From Gammaproteobacteria bacterium (lineage in GTDB: Bacteria; Pseudomonadota; Gammaproteobacteria; Steroidobacterales; Woeseiaceae), in assembly GCA_029862045.1 (NCBI GenBank), contig JAOTYE010000008.1, positions 96,756 to 160,755 of the forward strand: 64,000 nucleotides of DNA, given 5' to 3'. A program made the position numbers and the translations under genes. Positions 8,591-18,752 of this stretch are shown piece by piece. Under the pieces are notes generated by a model. The model saw nothing but the letters and a program-made list of their open reading frames with translations. It did no database searches and had not been told where the DNA came from. The stretch's first letter is position 1; every line of letters starts with the position of its first letter.

Positions 8591-9598
8591 TTGCATCGAC
8601 AGTCAATCATCCTGGCGTGGCGAATCGCCATGCCGATCGTGTTGCTTCATATCGCCTGTGAAACCGTTGCAGACGTTCTTCCCGATCATGACAACGGTGT
8701 TCTGACCGGAATTTTCGGCTTTCCGGAGAGTACCGAAGGCAGTGCGATACTCCTTCGCGGCCAACGCGGTTGGGACACTTCTTTGATCGTCGCGAGCCAC
8801 AACGTCGACGACACCCGTGGCAGCGAAGACTATCGTCTCGATGGAGAAACTACGCGGTTCGCATTTACTTATCGACATGGACTCTCCGACAGACTCGATA
8901 TCGGCGTCGAGTTGCCCTACCTGTGGCACCAATCGGGAAATCTCGATTCATTTGTTGACCGTTGGCATGACATTTTCGGATCTTTAGGTGGTGGCGCGCG
9001 AGCTAATCGCGAGGACGACCAACTCGAGTTCTTCTATGCGGACTCGCAGGCAACATTTTTAGACGTGAGCAATGACGCGGATGGCATTAGCGACATCCGC
9101 CTGCATGCTGGATGGCGGTTGTCGAAATCGGAGGGTCGCAGTACGGCATTGCGACTCGGCATCAAGTTACCGACAGGCGACAGCGATGAACTATTGGGTA
9201 GTGGCGGCACCGACATCAGCCTCGGGCTTGCAAGTGACGTTATTGGCTTTTTGGGAAACGCAAAACTGAGCGGCTTTTATCGTGTCAATGTTACCTATTT
9301 GGGAGAGCCAGACAGACTGGCAGATCGCTACAACAATCTTGTTGGTCAGCTCTCATTCGGACTTGGCTATCAAGCGCACCGAAACGTGGATCTCAGACTA
9401 CAAAGTCGCATACGCACAGCGGTTTATGATTCAGAAGTCGGGAGCCTGGGAGGAACGTCCGTGTCATTGACATTCGGCGCCGATTTCCGCGTGTCAGATC
9501 GCTACCGGCTTGTGTTTTCGGTGGGCGAGGACGTAAAAGTAGAATCCGCGCCGGACGTATCTTTTCAGATTGCGCTTCGATACACCGCGCAAGAGTAG
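8591..9598 (+). CDS. DUF3187-like outer-membrane beta-barrel protein
   Basis: A 335-residue predicted envelope protein. The start is TTG at 8591 with AGGGAA just upstream. A signal peptide covers about residues 1-28, with Ala-Asp after the hydrophobic stretch. The rest alternates hydrophobic and polar residues in short strands separated by glycine and aspartate turns (for example LDIGVELPYLW and LRLGIKLPTGD), which is typical of porin-like barrels of the DUF3187 type. It ends in a strand-like segment (FQIALRYTAQE). Function is unknown in the family; transport of a hydrophobic or small substrate is a guess. The gene is convergent with the FAD oxidoreductase and separated from the DapA-like gene by 155 bases. 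Confidence 0.7.
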   Translation: MHRQSIILAWRIAMPIVLLHIACETVADVLPDHDNGVLTGIFGFPESTEGSAILLRGQRGWDTSLIVASHNVDDTRGSEDYRLDGETTRFAFTYRHGLSDRLDIGVELPYLWHQSGNLDSFVDRWHDIFGSLGGGARANREDDQLEFFYADSQATFLDVSNDADGISDIRLHAGWRLSKSEGRSTALRLGIKLPTGDSDELLGSGGTDISLGLASDVIGFLGNAKLSGFYRVNVTYLGEPDRLADRYNNLVGQLSFGLGYQAHRNVDLRLQSRIRTAVYDSEVGSLGGTSVSLTFGADFRVSDRYRLVFSVGEDVKVESAPDVSFQIALRYTAQE

Positions 9599-9626
9599 TT
9601 ATGCCAACTCTGCCTGGGTGCGCGGT

Positions 9627-11189
9627 TTAAGCGACGTCGGCACGAATCTTTCTTGGCCGTGTGATCTCACGCGTTGCCAAGGCACCTGCCATACATGACA
9701 CCGTACCCCCCGGGTGCGTCCCGCTGCCACAAAGCGTCAGTCCCTCGACTGGCGTTTCGTGATTGAAGCATTCCGGGATCGGGCGAATCACTACCTGATC
9801 GAGTCCGGGTTCACCGTGATGCAAGTGTCCACCAGTCAGCCCGTAGTCGTTTTCAAGATCGGCCGGTGATGAGAGCTTTGCGGCAATGATCTTTTTGTCA
9901 AACCCTGGCGCAAATCGCGAAATCGTGTCGATGACTTTCCTGGTCAGAGCACTTCTCGCATCATCCGTCCAACCGCCATCGAGGTTGTAGGGCGCGTAAG
10001 CGACCAAAACACTGACAACGCTCTTGTCAGCCGGCGCGAGGCGCGGATCGTCGATCGTGGGAATCGCAATATCCAGGACGGGTTCGTCTGAGAATCTATC
10101 GTATTTGATAGCATCGAACGCTTTCTCGACATGATCGAGTGTCGGTGCGATTCGCGCGTGACACACGTTGTCATCTGCGGATGCACCCTGGAACGACACT
10201 GGACCATCGATGGCGAGAAGTAAGTGTGCGGCAGTACCGCAGGTTCTGAAGTTAGAAATACGGTGCTCGGTTGTGTGCGTGAGCGCCTCGACCGGGAGCA
10301 AATCGAGCAGCACGGCTTTTGGGTTACAGCTGGCACTTACGGCAGCTGCTTCGATCATTTCGCCATTTTCGAGTTCGACACCTTTGACCGATTTGTTCTC
10401 AATAAGGATCTTCGTGACGGCGTTGCCGCTCTTGACCTGCACACCAAGCTCGCGCGCGCGGCGAATCAGGGCTTCGGTCAGCGCGATACTGCCGCCCTTG
10501 ATCGACTGGCCCGCTATCGACTCATGCATCAGCAAGTTCATTGTCGTGCCGGGTGAGCGTGGTGCGGCGAAGGTGCCTAGAACGGCGTCCATCGACAGGG
10601 CACCTTTGATGAAGGCCGATTCAAAATACTCGTTCAGGAAGTCTCTCACGGGCATGGGTGCGACACGGAGGAGCTCGACCATATCGTGCGAGCCCAGGAA
10701 TCGAAGTCCAAGCGCGCGTGTCAGGACTTCAACGGGTGCCTCCCGCTCTACCTCAAGAAAGTTTAAGGGGCGGCGTGTGAGAAAACGCGAAAGAACCGGT
10801 CGGATCCGATTCATGAAGGCGCGGTAGCGCGCGTAGTTCCGTCCGTCGGACGGGGCGTGCTGCGAAATACCGAACGCCGTGCGATTGAAAGGGCCGAAAA
10901 TGGGGGCGACATGCCCGGATTCGCCGAGCGCGTACACCGTTGGCAGCTCGTTTTGGATGAGACTCTTCAGGCCCAGCGAGTTCATTACCGATTCTGAGAC
11001 GTTCCCGGTTCCGTGCCAGACGCCAGCGCTTTTGAATCCAGGCTCAAACTCGACTGATTCTGCGAGTCCGCCAAGTGCATCGCGTTTTTCAACGAGCGCG
11101 ACGCGCTCGCCCTGCATCGCCATGAGGCACGCGGTCGTGAGACCGTTGTGGCCGCCGCCAATAACGATTACGTCAAATCGTTCGCTCAT
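9627..11189 (-). CDS. Phytoene-desaturase-like FAD oxidoreductase (second copy)
   Basis: A 520-residue flavoprotein of the CrtI/PYROXD2 type. The N-terminal dinucleotide-binding motif VIGGGHNGL is at about residues 9-17 and the conserved C-terminal FAD-contact stretch reads LCGSGTHPGGTVSCMAG. The start ATG overlaps the stop of the upstream paralogue by four bases (ATGA), so the pair is translationally coupled. No carotenoid genes (phytoene synthase, GGPP synthase, cyclase) are nearby, so carotenoid desaturation is unlikely. Association with a GcvT-like folate enzyme instead suggests oxidation of an amine or methylated compound. The paralogue differs enough that each may have its own substrate, or they may form a heterodimer (inference). 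Confidence 0.85.
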   Translation of the reverse strand: MSERFDVIVIGGGHNGLTTACLMAMQGERVALVEKRDALGGLAESVEFEPGFKSAGVWHGTGNVSESVMNSLGLKSLIQNELPTVYALGESGHVAPIFGPFNRTAFGISQHAPSDGRNYARYRAFMNRIRPVLSRFLTRRPLNFLEVEREAPVEVLTRALGLRFLGSHDMVELLRVAPMPVRDFLNEYFESAFIKGALSMDAVLGTFAAPRSPGTTMNLLMHESIAGQSIKGGSIALTEALIRRARELGVQVKSGNAVTKILIENKSVKGVELENGEMIEAAAVSASCNPKAVLLDLLPVEALTHTTEHRISNFRTCGTAAHLLLAIDGPVSFQGASADDNVCHARIAPTLDHVEKAFDAIKYDRFSDEPVLDIAIPTIDDPRLAPADKSVVSVLVAYAPYNLDGGWTDDARSALTRKVIDTISRFAPGFDKKIIAAKLSSPADLENDYGLTGGHLHHGEPGLDQVVIRPIPECFNHETPVEGLTLCGSGTHPGGTVSCMAGALATREITRPRKIRADVA

Positions 11190-12796
11190 GCGGCGCGCTT
11201 CCGAAGAATGGCTCTCGCTGCCAACTCACCCGAGGCGCCCATAATGCCGCCACCGGGGTGGGTTCCTGATGCGCACATCCAAAGGCTACGCACAGGCGTT
11301 TTATATTTTGCCCAGCCTGCGGCCGGCCGCAGATAGAGTAGTTGCTCGAGTGACAGCTCGCCGTGGAATATATTGCCTTCGGTCAGGCCAAATTCCTGTT
11401 CGAGATCCCAGGGTGTTAGCACCTGACGGTGCAGAATCGTCTCTTTGATGCCCGGGATGTATTCCTCAAGCGTGTCGACTACGGCATCGCCAAACGCTTC
11501 GCGTCGTTGCGGCCAGTTCGACGCACCTTCTTTGATGTCGTACGGCGCGTACTGTACAAAACAACTGATTACGTGCTTTCCCGGAGGGGCCATTGTCGGG
11601 TCGACGAGCGTCGGGATGACCATATTGATGTAGGGCCGCTCCGAGAAGTCTCCGTATTTGGCCTGGTCGTAAGCTTTCTCGAGGTATTGAATACTCGGCG
11701 CAATGGCAACATCACCGTAGAGGTGCGGCCCATCACCAGGACGGCTGGAAAACTCGGGCAGCCTATCGACAGCGAGGTTCACCTTCCCGGAGCTGCCGCG
11801 GAATTTGTAGTGGCCCAGTTGCGTGGTGAGTTCGCTATCGAGATGCTCTTTGCCGACCAGACCCAGGTAGGTTCGACGTGGGTCGAGGCCGGATATGACC
11901 GTGTCGGCTCGAATTTCGTCGCCATTTTCGAGTGCGACACCTGTTGCCTTGCCGCTCTTGATGATGACGTTGCTGACATGAGCCTCGGTGACGATTTCCG
12001 CTCCATAGGACTGCGCGGAGCGAGCAATCGCTGTGCTGATGCCGCCGGTGCCGCCTTTGGCAAAGCCCCACGCGCGCATTGCACCATCAATCTCGCCCAT
12101 ATAATGATGTAGCAAAACATAGGCGGTTCCCGGTGAACGTACGCCCAGGAAGGTGCCGATGATTCCGCTGACGCTCATGGGCGCCTTGAGCACGTCGCTC
12201 TCAAACCACTGGTCGAGGAAGTCTGCGGCACTCATTGTGAGAAGCTTCATGTAGATGAAGCGCTGGTCCGCGTTTGCCTCTCTGAGGCCCTGACTGCTAC
12301 GCAGTGCCTGAACAAATTCAGCCGGATTGAGTGACGCCGGGTTCGGCGCCGGGTTGTCGATAATTGATTTGGTGAACCGCGCGAGCTGCGACATCGCCAG
12401 CGAGAATTCCGGGTAGACCTCAGCATCTTTTGCTGAAAAGCGCGCAATCTCGCGGCGCGTCCTGTGTGCATCCCCCCAACGACAAAGCGAGTCCCCATTG
12501 GGAAGTGGCGAAAACGATGCTTCAAGTGGAATGATCTCGAGACCGTGGCGGACCAGCTCCAGGTCGCGCACGATATGTGGACGGAACAGGCTCACGACGT
12601 AGGAGCACACCGTATAGGTGAACCCGGGGAAGACCTCTTCGCTGACTGCGGAGCCGCCAACGACTGGTCGCTTTTCAAGCACCAAAACGCTTTTGCCGGC
12701 TTTCGCGAGGTAGGCAGCGCACGTCAGTCCATTGTGTCCACCGCCGACAACAACAGCATCGTAGCGCGGGTGATCTGGTTTGTTACTGAACTTCAT
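11186..12796 (-). CDS. Phytoene-desaturase-like FAD oxidoreductase (first copy)
   Basis: A 536-residue flavoprotein paralogous to the following gene. I start at the ATG at 12796 (MKFSNKPDHPRYDAVVVGGG), eight bases after the stop of the GcvT-like gene; a longer frame overlaps that gene and is rejected. VVVGGGHNGL at about residues 15-24 is the FAD-binding motif and LEKRPVVGGSA follows. Near the C-terminus MCASGTHPGGGIMGASG matches the conserved CrtI-type end. The middle region (HYMGEIDGAMRAWGFAKGG) is the substrate-cap area of this family. It is the second gene of a three-gene minus-strand operon. The reaction is unknown. Confidence 0.85.
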   Translation of the reverse strand: MKFSNKPDHPRYDAVVVGGGHNGLTCAAYLAKAGKSVLVLEKRPVVGGSAVSEEVFPGFTYTVCSYVVSLFRPHIVRDLELVRHGLEIIPLEASFSPLPNGDSLCRWGDAHRTRREIARFSAKDAEVYPEFSLAMSQLARFTKSIIDNPAPNPASLNPAEFVQALRSSQGLREANADQRFIYMKLLTMSAADFLDQWFESDVLKAPMSVSGIIGTFLGVRSPGTAYVLLHHYMGEIDGAMRAWGFAKGGTGGISTAIARSAQSYGAEIVTEAHVSNVIIKSGKATGVALENGDEIRADTVISGLDPRRTYLGLVGKEHLDSELTTQLGHYKFRGSSGKVNLAVDRLPEFSSRPGDGPHLYGDVAIAPSIQYLEKAYDQAKYGDFSERPYINMVIPTLVDPTMAPPGKHVISCFVQYAPYDIKEGASNWPQRREAFGDAVVDTLEEYIPGIKETILHRQVLTPWDLEQEFGLTEGNIFHGELSLEQLLYLRPAAGWAKYKTPVRSLWMCASGTHPGGGIMGASGELAARAILRKRAA

Positions 12797-12804
12797 CACC
12801 GTGC

Positions 12805-13995
12805 TCACGCTTTCTTTCTGGGTGGATCGAAAAATGGAGTCTTCGTGACAATGGCGGGCACGCGTCGACGTTCGAATTCGACAGTGACCTCGATCTGCAA
12901 GATCGTACCCGGCTTTGCATAAGCAGACTTCACGGTCGCCAACGCCAGGTTGTCTTTCAGGATTGCGGACCACGCCCCGCTCGTCGCCTGGCCGACTTGC
13001 AGGCCTTTCTTGTTGTAGACCGGGATCGGCGAGCGCCACGCACCGCCCGGTAACTGGGGTGGCAATCCAAACTCATCGAACAAACGTTCAAAAGCGGGCC
13101 AGTCGTAAACGAGACCGACGGATGCCCACACAGATCCGTTTGCTTTTTCGGCCTTGAGGGCATCTTGTCCGATGAACGGGTCGCGGTCGAGGTCTACGGT
13201 CCAGCCGAGGCCAATCTCATACGGCGTCGACTTGCGGGATTCAATGAGACAGGTATTTGAGCTGAAGTAGTCGACACCATTCATGATGTAGCCCGCTTCG
13301 ATGCGTGTGACGTCCATCGCATCGAGGCCGACAGGCTGAATTCTGTGGTCGCGACCACCGGCCATGATGGCGTCGTAGACATTGAGGGCCTGTTCGCGCT
13401 CGACCCAGACCTCGTATCCAAGATCACCGGTGTAACCTGTTCGCGAAATGATGACATCGACGCCGTCGAGCTTCGCGTTCGTTAAACCAAAGTAACGAAG
13501 GCCGTCCAGGTCCGTGTCGCCGACGTTTTTCAGTATGTCACGAGAATTCGGTCCTTGAAGCGAGAGTGTCCCGATCTTGTCGGTGCTGTCTTCAATCGTG
13601 ACGTCGAAGCGGCGTGATTGACGCATGAGCCATGAAAACGTGGGCTCGGCCGCCGTGATGCGGAAGTAGGTGTCGTCCAGTCGGGACACAGTTCCGTCGT
13701 CAAGAACTTTACCGTGGTCATCACACCAGCACAGGTAAGTGCAGCGACCGACCTTGAGTTTGTTGATGTCTTTGACCATGACGCGCGAAAGGAACGCGGC
13801 TGCGTCTTTACCATAGACCTCGTACTTGAAAAGGGGGCTGACGTCGATCAGACCGGCAGCATTTCGCAACGCATAGTACTCGCGCTCGTGACACGTGTCG
13901 TACGAGCAAACCGTGTAGTAGCCCGCCCAGTCCTTATAGAAAAGGCTGGTGCAAAGCTCCGAAGTACGCGGATGAAACGGTGTCCCGATGGGCAT
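12805..13995 (-). CDS. GcvT-like tetrahydrofolate-dependent aminomethyltransferase/demethylase
   Basis: A 396-residue protein of the GcvT/DmdA superfamily, in which tetrahydrofolate accepts a one-carbon unit from glycine-cleavage H-protein, sarcosine, dimethylglycine or DMSP. Family landmarks are LIDVSPLFKYEV near residue 50, LSLQGPNSRDIL near 145, ISRTGYTGDLGYEVW near 185 and RIEAGYIMNGVD near 235. There are no GcvH or GcvP genes nearby, so a role in glycine cleavage is unlikely. It is the first gene of an operon with two CrtI-like FAD oxidoreductases, which suggests oxidative demethylation with transfer of the methyl or methylene group to folate (inference). The substrate is not predictable. 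Confidence 0.82.
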   Translation of the reverse strand: MPIGTPFHPRTSELCTSLFYKDWAGYYTVCSYDTCHEREYYALRNAAGLIDVSPLFKYEVYGKDAAAFLSRVMVKDINKLKVGRCTYLCWCDDHGKVLDDGTVSRLDDTYFRITAAEPTFSWLMRQSRRFDVTIEDSTDKIGTLSLQGPNSRDILKNVGDTDLDGLRYFGLTNAKLDGVDVIISRTGYTGDLGYEVWVEREQALNVYDAIMAGGRDHRIQPVGLDAMDVTRIEAGYIMNGVDYFSSNTCLIESRKSTPYEIGLGWTVDLDRDPFIGQDALKAEKANGSVWASVGLVYDWPAFERLFDEFGLPPQLPGGAWRSPIPVYNKKGLQVGQATSGAWSAILKDNLALATVKSAYAKPGTILQIEVTVEFERRRVPAIVTKTPFFDPPRKKA

Positions 13996-14008
13996 GAATT
14001 GCTCCTGA

Positions 14009-15142
<1,134 letters not shown>

Positions 15143-15148
15143 CAGAGG

Positions 15149-15742
15149 CTATGCAATTCTGAACCGGTACGGTCTCTTCGAGTCCTCCTCCGCATAGTCG
15201 ATCCCGATCCTGGGCCCGACAGTGATGTCTTGCGGTGCCACTGGTATCTGTTGATCTTCGATCCAGATGCGATCTTCAAGCAGGCTGGTGCCAGTTAGCT
15301 CCGTCTTGATGCCGAGCGCTTGTGTCAGCGTTCCGGGCCCCGCGAGACATATTTTGCCGTTGCCTGGTTGCTTGCGTCTCTGCCGCATAACATCGATTCC
15401 TTCCACCGGTTCGGCGGCTCTTATCAAAATCGCCAGGGGCACATCTACATCGCCGACGACGACATTGAAGAGATGATGAATGCCGTAATATAAATAAACA
15501 TAGGCAGTGCCACCTTGCCCAAACATAGGCTCGGTTCGGCCCGTGCGACGGCCACCGTAGGCGTGACTGGCTCTATCATCAATGCCGGCATACGCCTCGG
15601 TTTCAGTGATGATCGCTTTGGTGATCTGATTATCCTGGTTCGAGCAGAGAACCTTGCCGAGTAATTCCCGGCTGACCTCGACGACATCGTTTCGCAAATA
15701 GAATTCGAGCGGCAATTTCATCGCTTGATATATTCGCCTCAT
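15149..15742 (-). CDS. mpg: 3-methyladenine DNA glycosylase (AAG/MPG family)
   Basis: A 197-residue base-excision repair enzyme that removes alkylated purines from DNA. The AAG fold signatures are visible: ELLGKVL near residue 26, ITETEAYAGIDDRASHAYGG with the catalytic Glu region around 45-60, GGTAYVYLYYGIHHLFNVV around 77-95 and CLAGPGTLTQALGI around 133-146. The length matches the short bacterial form. A second ATG at residue 8 (15721) is an alternative start. It is divergent from the NhaC gene and convergent with the deaminase. Confidence 0.9.
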   Translation of the reverse strand: MRRIYQAMKLPLEFYLRNDVVEVSRELLGKVLCSNQDNQITKAIITETEAYAGIDDRASHAYGGRRTGRTEPMFGQGGTAYVYLYYGIHHLFNVVVGDVDVPLAILIRAAEPVEGIDVMRQRRKQPGNGKICLAGPGTLTQALGIKTELTGTSLLEDRIWIEDQQIPVAPQDITVGPRIGIDYAEEDSKRPYRFRIA

Positions 15743-15815
15743 ACAGATTTAGCACCGCAGACATGGTAAACAGTACGCAACGCTAACGCGATAGAACGAG
15801 TGAACCGGTGAGCCA

Positions 15816-17252
15816 ATGGAACCAACTCTGAAATTTTACGGCGGGCGACTCGGCGCCGCCGTACCGTTGCTGTTTTTTGTCGTCTGGGCGATCGCGATAT
15901 CGGTCGCCGGTGTCCCCAGTGAGCACGGTCTGATTCTGGGTATGGTCATCGGGCTCACGGTCGGCATGCTGTTGTGCCGCAGTCGTTGGGCCGACTACGC
16001 GAATGCCATTTTCACAGGTATGGCAAGCCCCGTGGCCACCGTTACGATTGTCGCCTGGTTCTGGGCGGGAATGTTCGCACAGGTATTGCGCGTCGGCGGT
16101 CTGGTCGACGGACTCGTCTGGCTCGGTGGTCAGTCGAATGCGACAGGCGGCTTTTTCGTCGGTGCCACGTTCGTGCTCGCAGCGACGTTCGGCACGGCGG
16201 TCGGTACCGGCTATGGCACGACAGTGGCCTTTTGTACATTGATGTTTCCCGCCGGGCTGATCCTCGGCGCCGATCCTGTCTGGCTGTTCGCCGCGATCCT
16301 GTCCGGTGCCGCTTTCGGCGATAACCTGGCGCCGGTCTCCGACACGACAGTTGTCTCGGCGACCACACAGGAAACCGACATTCCCGGTGTCGTGCGCTCA
16401 CGCGTCAAATACGCGCTGCTCGCGGCATTGCCGGCACTTGTGCTCTTCATTCTGCTTGGCGGGGACGGCATGGATCCCGATCGTGCCCAGGCGGCCGAGC
16501 TGCTTGCCGATACGGCTTCGCCAAATGGCCTGGCTCTGCTCGCGCCGTTTGCGCTGGTGATCTTCCTGGCCTTGAGCGGGTATCACATTCTTGTATCGCT
16601 GACCTGGGGCATCGTGACTGCCATTGCAGTGGAGCTCTTGCTCGGTCTCGCACCGCCTGAGGCTATTTTGTTTTTCGACCCGTCTACCGATACGGTCGGT
16701 GGTGCCCTGGTCGATGGCATCGCCGGTTATCTCGGACTATCGATTTTGATCTTGTTGATCGTTGCCGCTGGTCACCTGATGCGGCTCGGCGGTGCACTCG
16801 ACGCCCTGATTGATGCTCTCAAGCGATTTGCGCGCGCATCGGTAGCGCGGGCCGAAGCCGCGATGTGGGGCATCGTGTTCTCGCTCAATGCGTTCATCAC
16901 GATTAATACCGCCGCGGAGATCGCTGCCGCTCCTGTGATTTCGCAACTCGGCAAGCGCTTCCGCCTGCACCCGTACCGTCGGGCGAATATGCTCGACGCC
17001 GTGACGTCTGCAATCGGCTACATTTTTCCGTGGGGTGGCGGCGTGTTGATCGGCTATCAGACGATTCGCACCCTCGAATCGCAGTACGACTTTGTACACG
17101 CGGTGTCACCGACTGACGTCTGGCCGTTCGTGCTACACGGTTGGTTCCTCGCCGCCGTCATGTTGCTTGCCGCACTCACTGGATTCGGCCGCAGTTACGA
17201 GGCCGCTGACGGATCGGAGACGAAGACGCCGCCGGAAGACTTGTCAATGTGA
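15816..17252 (+). CDS. NhaC-family Na+/H+ antiporter
   Basis: A 478-residue inner-membrane protein with about eleven hydrophobic segments. It exchanges cytoplasmic sodium, or a related solute, for protons. The family-type stretch GAAFGDNLAPVSDTTVVSA is near residues 165-185, and TINTAAEIAAAPVIS near 370 fits the second half of the antiporter fold. The C-terminus ends hydrophilic and acidic. It starts at ATG 15816 with GGTGAG upstream. Some NhaC homologues are malate/lactate antiporters, so the substrate is not certain. A salt-handling role fits a marine habitat. Confidence 0.85.
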   Translation: MEPTLKFYGGRLGAAVPLLFFVVWAIAISVAGVPSEHGLILGMVIGLTVGMLLCRSRWADYANAIFTGMASPVATVTIVAWFWAGMFAQVLRVGGLVDGLVWLGGQSNATGGFFVGATFVLAATFGTAVGTGYGTTVAFCTLMFPAGLILGADPVWLFAAILSGAAFGDNLAPVSDTTVVSATTQETDIPGVVRSRVKYALLAALPALVLFILLGGDGMDPDRAQAAELLADTASPNGLALLAPFALVIFLALSGYHILVSLTWGIVTAIAVELLLGLAPPEAILFFDPSTDTVGGALVDGIAGYLGLSILILLIVAAGHLMRLGGALDALIDALKRFARASVARAEAAMWGIVFSLNAFITINTAAEIAAAPVISQLGKRFRLHPYRRANMLDAVTSAIGYIFPWGGGVLIGYQTIRTLESQYDFVHAVSPTDVWPFVLHGWFLAAVMLLAALTGFGRSYEAADGSETKTPPEDLSM

Positions 17253-17322
17253 TCGACCAATAGGGAACGATTTTCCCGTTTTTCAGTCAGATCCTGATGC
17301 GCTGAATAGTGATGAGATAGTG

Positions 17323-18537
17323 ATGTTTCTTGCAATCTCTGAACAAAAAAACCGACTAAGCCTGCTCTCCACAAGTTTGCTTCTTATGTTGCTGTCTGCC
17401 TGCGGTGGCGGCGGTAGCAGTGGCGGCGGTGAACCTGCCACTGGCTATACATACCAGCCGCCGGCAAACATGGGCGATGGCTGGACGGTTAGCGATGCCG
17501 GCAGTCAGGGCATGTCGGTGCAGCGGCTCGAAGACATGATGGACGCTATCGGCCGCGGGGAGTTTCCAATCATTGATTCAATTGCCATCGCCAGTCAGGG
17601 CGCGCTCGTCTTCGACGAAACAATCAGGACGCACCTGGACGACAAGGACAGCTGGGTGGACAACGGCGACCTCTCCATGCATGCACAGTTTTCTGCATCG
17701 AAGAGCGTCGCCTCCATCCTCGTGGGAATAGCGGTCGATCTGGGTGATATCGGCGGAGTGGACGTACCGTATTTGAGCCTCTTCGATTATCCGGGCTACG
17801 ACAACTGGGACGAACGCAAGAATCAAATTACTTTGGAACACGTCCTGACCATGCGTCTTGGATTGCAGTGGGATGAATGGAATCCCTCATACAGCGATCC
17901 GAACAATGCGCTGATCCACTTTTACAACCAAAATCATGATTACAGCAAGGGTTTGCTGGATCTGCCGATGGATGCGGATCCTGGGTCCAGGTACGCATAC
18001 AACACTATAGCTACTGTGTCGTTGGGTCAGGCGGTGCAGAACCGAAGCCCGTTGACCTATGCCGACTTCTTGAATACCTACCTGCTGGACCCGTTGCGTA
18101 TCACGCGAGTCAATTTTACTGAAACCCCAACCGGCCTGCCGGATCTTGGTGGCGGACTGTATATGTACTCGAGAGACATGGTGAAGTTTGGCCAGATGTA
18201 TATGGACGATGGCCGCTGGAACGGACAGCAAATCGTCAGCAGTGAGTGGGTCGCGGCATCGATTCAGGCGTACACCGATTTGGCGTGGAGCGAGCCGGAA
18301 ACAAGGGACTGGCAAGTCGATGGATACGGTTATCAATGGTGGACCGGCTACTTTGAGCATGGTGGTCAAGTGCTCCGTTCCTTTGCCGCACTCGGCTATG
18401 GCCAACAGCTTGTAATGGTAATACCGGAACTGGAGCTGGTGATCGCTGTAAATTCGAGCGGCTACGAAGAGCTGCCCGAACAGGGGAATCAGGTATACGA
18501 CCTGATCGACCGTTTTCTACTCCCCACGCCTCAGTGA
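17323..18537 (+). CDS. Beta-lactamase-family serine hydrolase lipoprotein
   Basis: A 404-residue exported serine hydrolase of the class C beta-lactamase/DD-peptidase/esterase superfamily. I chose the ATG at 17323 because it gives a lipoprotein signal, LLSAC with Cys27, followed by a Gly/Ser-rich linker. The longer frame reads through the NhaC gene. The nucleophile motif SxxK is S124-ASK127 within FSASKSVASI, and the YxN motif is in RYAYNT near 224. The C-terminal GYGYQWW region is typical of this superfamily. It is probably anchored in an envelope membrane. Whether it acts on peptidoglycan, esters or peptides cannot be told; clinical beta-lactam resistance is not implied. Confidence 0.85.
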   Translation: MFLAISEQKNRLSLLSTSLLLMLLSACGGGGSSGGGEPATGYTYQPPANMGDGWTVSDAGSQGMSVQRLEDMMDAIGRGEFPIIDSIAIASQGALVFDETIRTHLDDKDSWVDNGDLSMHAQFSASKSVASILVGIAVDLGDIGGVDVPYLSLFDYPGYDNWDERKNQITLEHVLTMRLGLQWDEWNPSYSDPNNALIHFYNQNHDYSKGLLDLPMDADPGSRYAYNTIATVSLGQAVQNRSPLTYADFLNTYLLDPLRITRVNFTETPTGLPDLGGGLYMYSRDMVKFGQMYMDDGRWNGQQIVSSEWVAASIQAYTDLAWSEPETRDWQVDGYGYQWWTGYFEHGGQVLRSFAALGYGQQLVMVIPELELVIAVNSSGYEELPEQGNQVYDLIDRFLLPTPQ

Positions 18538-18673
18538 CATCGGAGACTGCATTAGTCTACGACAGCGTAGCGCTATCTTGCGGAAACGCTTTATTCAAGC
18601 GTACGCGTCCGACGTAGGGATTCTGCCAAGGCGAACTCGAAAGTGATTATGTTAATTCCGGTCGGGTCTAACT

Positions 18674-18683
18674 GGTATATAAT
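18674..18683 (+). promoter_or_regulatory. Extended -10 promoter candidate for the subtilase gene
   Basis: TGGTATATAAT lies about 70 bases before the subtilase start, in a 215-bp gap. The -10 is consensus-like and has an upstream TG, but no good -35 is visible. Confidence 0.4.
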
Positions 18684-18752
18684 CACTGCCGCGAGCAGAA
18701 CAACAAATCAACAACACTAAAACACCAAGAATTCTTCCATGAGGGGATCGAC

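Noticed and set aside
9627..12796. Carotenoid biosynthesis genes
   Set aside because: Both proteins are CrtI-like in fold, but there is no phytoene synthase, GGPP synthase or cyclase nearby, and the partner gene is folate-related.
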